Origin: Erysipelotrichaceae bacterium
Lineage (GTDB): Bacteria; Bacillota_I; Bacilli_A; Erysipelotrichales; Erysipelotrichaceae
Assembly: GCA_900754715.1 (NCBI GenBank)
Contig: CAAEDX010000213.1
Location: forward strand, 1-5,418
DNA length: 5,418 nt
Direction: 5' to 3'
In this document: positions 5,081 to 5,418 of the stretch, in pieces
Numbering within the stretch: the stretch's first letter is position 1
Layout: each line of letters begins with the position of its first letter
Position numbers and translations under genes: made by a program
The notes under the pieces: generated by a model
Told to the model about the DNA's origin: nothing
Seen by the model: the letters and a program-made list of their open reading frames with translations, nothing else
The model's database searches: none

Positions 5081-5418
5081 ATGTTTGTAAGAGATAATAT
5101 GACAAAAGATCCGGTGTGCATCACGCCGGAGCAGACCATCAGCCAGGTCGTCGACCTGATGAGCGAAAAGAAGCTGCACCGCCTGCCGGTCGTTCAGGGT
5201 AAGCGCATCGTGGGGCTGGTCACCGAAGGCACCATCTCTGCCAGCGGCGCCAGCAAAGCGACGAGCCTGAGCATCTATGAGCTCAATTACTTGCTTTCCA
5301 AGACGACCGTGGATACGATCATGATCCGCAACGTGATCACCATCCATGAGGACGCGCTCATGGAAGACGCGGCCATGACGATGCTCAAGAACGATATCGG
5401 CTGTCTGCCGGTCGTCGA
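5081..5418 (+). CDS. CBS-domain pair protein, AcuB-like (3' end beyond the window)
   Basis: The first 112 residues are present and the frame is still open at the window edge. The first CBS motif spans about 1-52: VRDNMTKDPVCITPEQTISQ (3-22), then a helix, KKLHRLPVV (30-38) and IVGLVTEGTIS (43-53). A linker KATSLSIYELNYLLSKTTV (59-77) follows. The second CBS motif starts VDTIMIRNVITIHEDALMED (77-96) and reaches IGCLPVV (106-112). Paired CBS motifs form a Bateman module that usually binds adenine nucleotides (AMP, ATP, SAM or c-di-AMP). From memory, proteins with a very similar linker follow livF in streptococci, where they are annotated AcuB-like. The gene starts 4 nt after the livF stop, so it is almost certainly cotranscribed. 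A role as nucleotide-sensing regulator of the importer is inference. Any further domain, such as ACT, would lie outside the window. Confidence 0.88.
   Translation, partial: MFVRDNMTKDPVCITPEQTISQVVDLMSEKKLHRLPVVQGKRIVGLVTEGTISASGASKATSLSIYELNYLLSKTTVDTIMIRNVITIHEDALMEDAAMTMLKNDIGCLPVV

Overview
The window is an ordinary, well-packed piece of a Bacillota (Gram-positive) chromosome. Most of it is a branched-chain (or related hydrophobic) amino-acid ABC importer operon, all on the + strand. Three things suggest Bacillota: a lipoprotein binding protein with a lipobox, strong Shine-Dalgarno sequences, and a surface protein with a FIVAR-like repeat and a sortase-like tail. The genes are moderately GC-rich and the intergenic DNA is AT-rich. 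A gut Erysipelotrichia-type organism is my best guess, from the surface-protein tail and gene style, but that is an inference and weakly held.

Layout. Bases 1-230 hold the 3' end of a surface-protein gene, followed by a hairpin terminator (238-267). Bases 268-489 are an AT-rich control region. It has a good sigma-A-type promoter (TTGAAA, 17 bp, TATACT at 393-421), helically phased A-tracts and a CodY-box-like sequence just upstream, and a short leader with two small hairpins. Then come livK (binding lipoprotein, 490-1656), a strong intrinsic terminator inside the operon (1679-1712), livH (1740-2621), livM (2626-3591), livG (3588-4364) and livF (4366-5076). Last is the start of a CBS-pair protein of the AcuB-like type (5081 to the window end, incomplete).

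How it works together. LivK, tethered to the outer face of the membrane, captures the amino acid. LivH and LivM form the membrane channel, and LivG and LivF hydrolyse ATP on the cytoplasmic side. The terminator after livK should make the binding protein more abundant than the permease and ATPases, which are packed with 4-nt gaps, a 4-nt overlap or a 1-nt gap. The CBS protein is placed as the last member of the same unit, with a perfect AGGAGG ribosome site inside the livF 3' end, so it may sense a nucleotide and adjust transport.

I see no mobile element, CRISPR array, tRNA or rRNA, and nothing that amounts to a wholly new system. The points most worth checking are the promoter-upstream architecture, the intra-operon terminator, the stand-alone CBS partner and the non-LPxTG sorting-like tail of the upstream protein.
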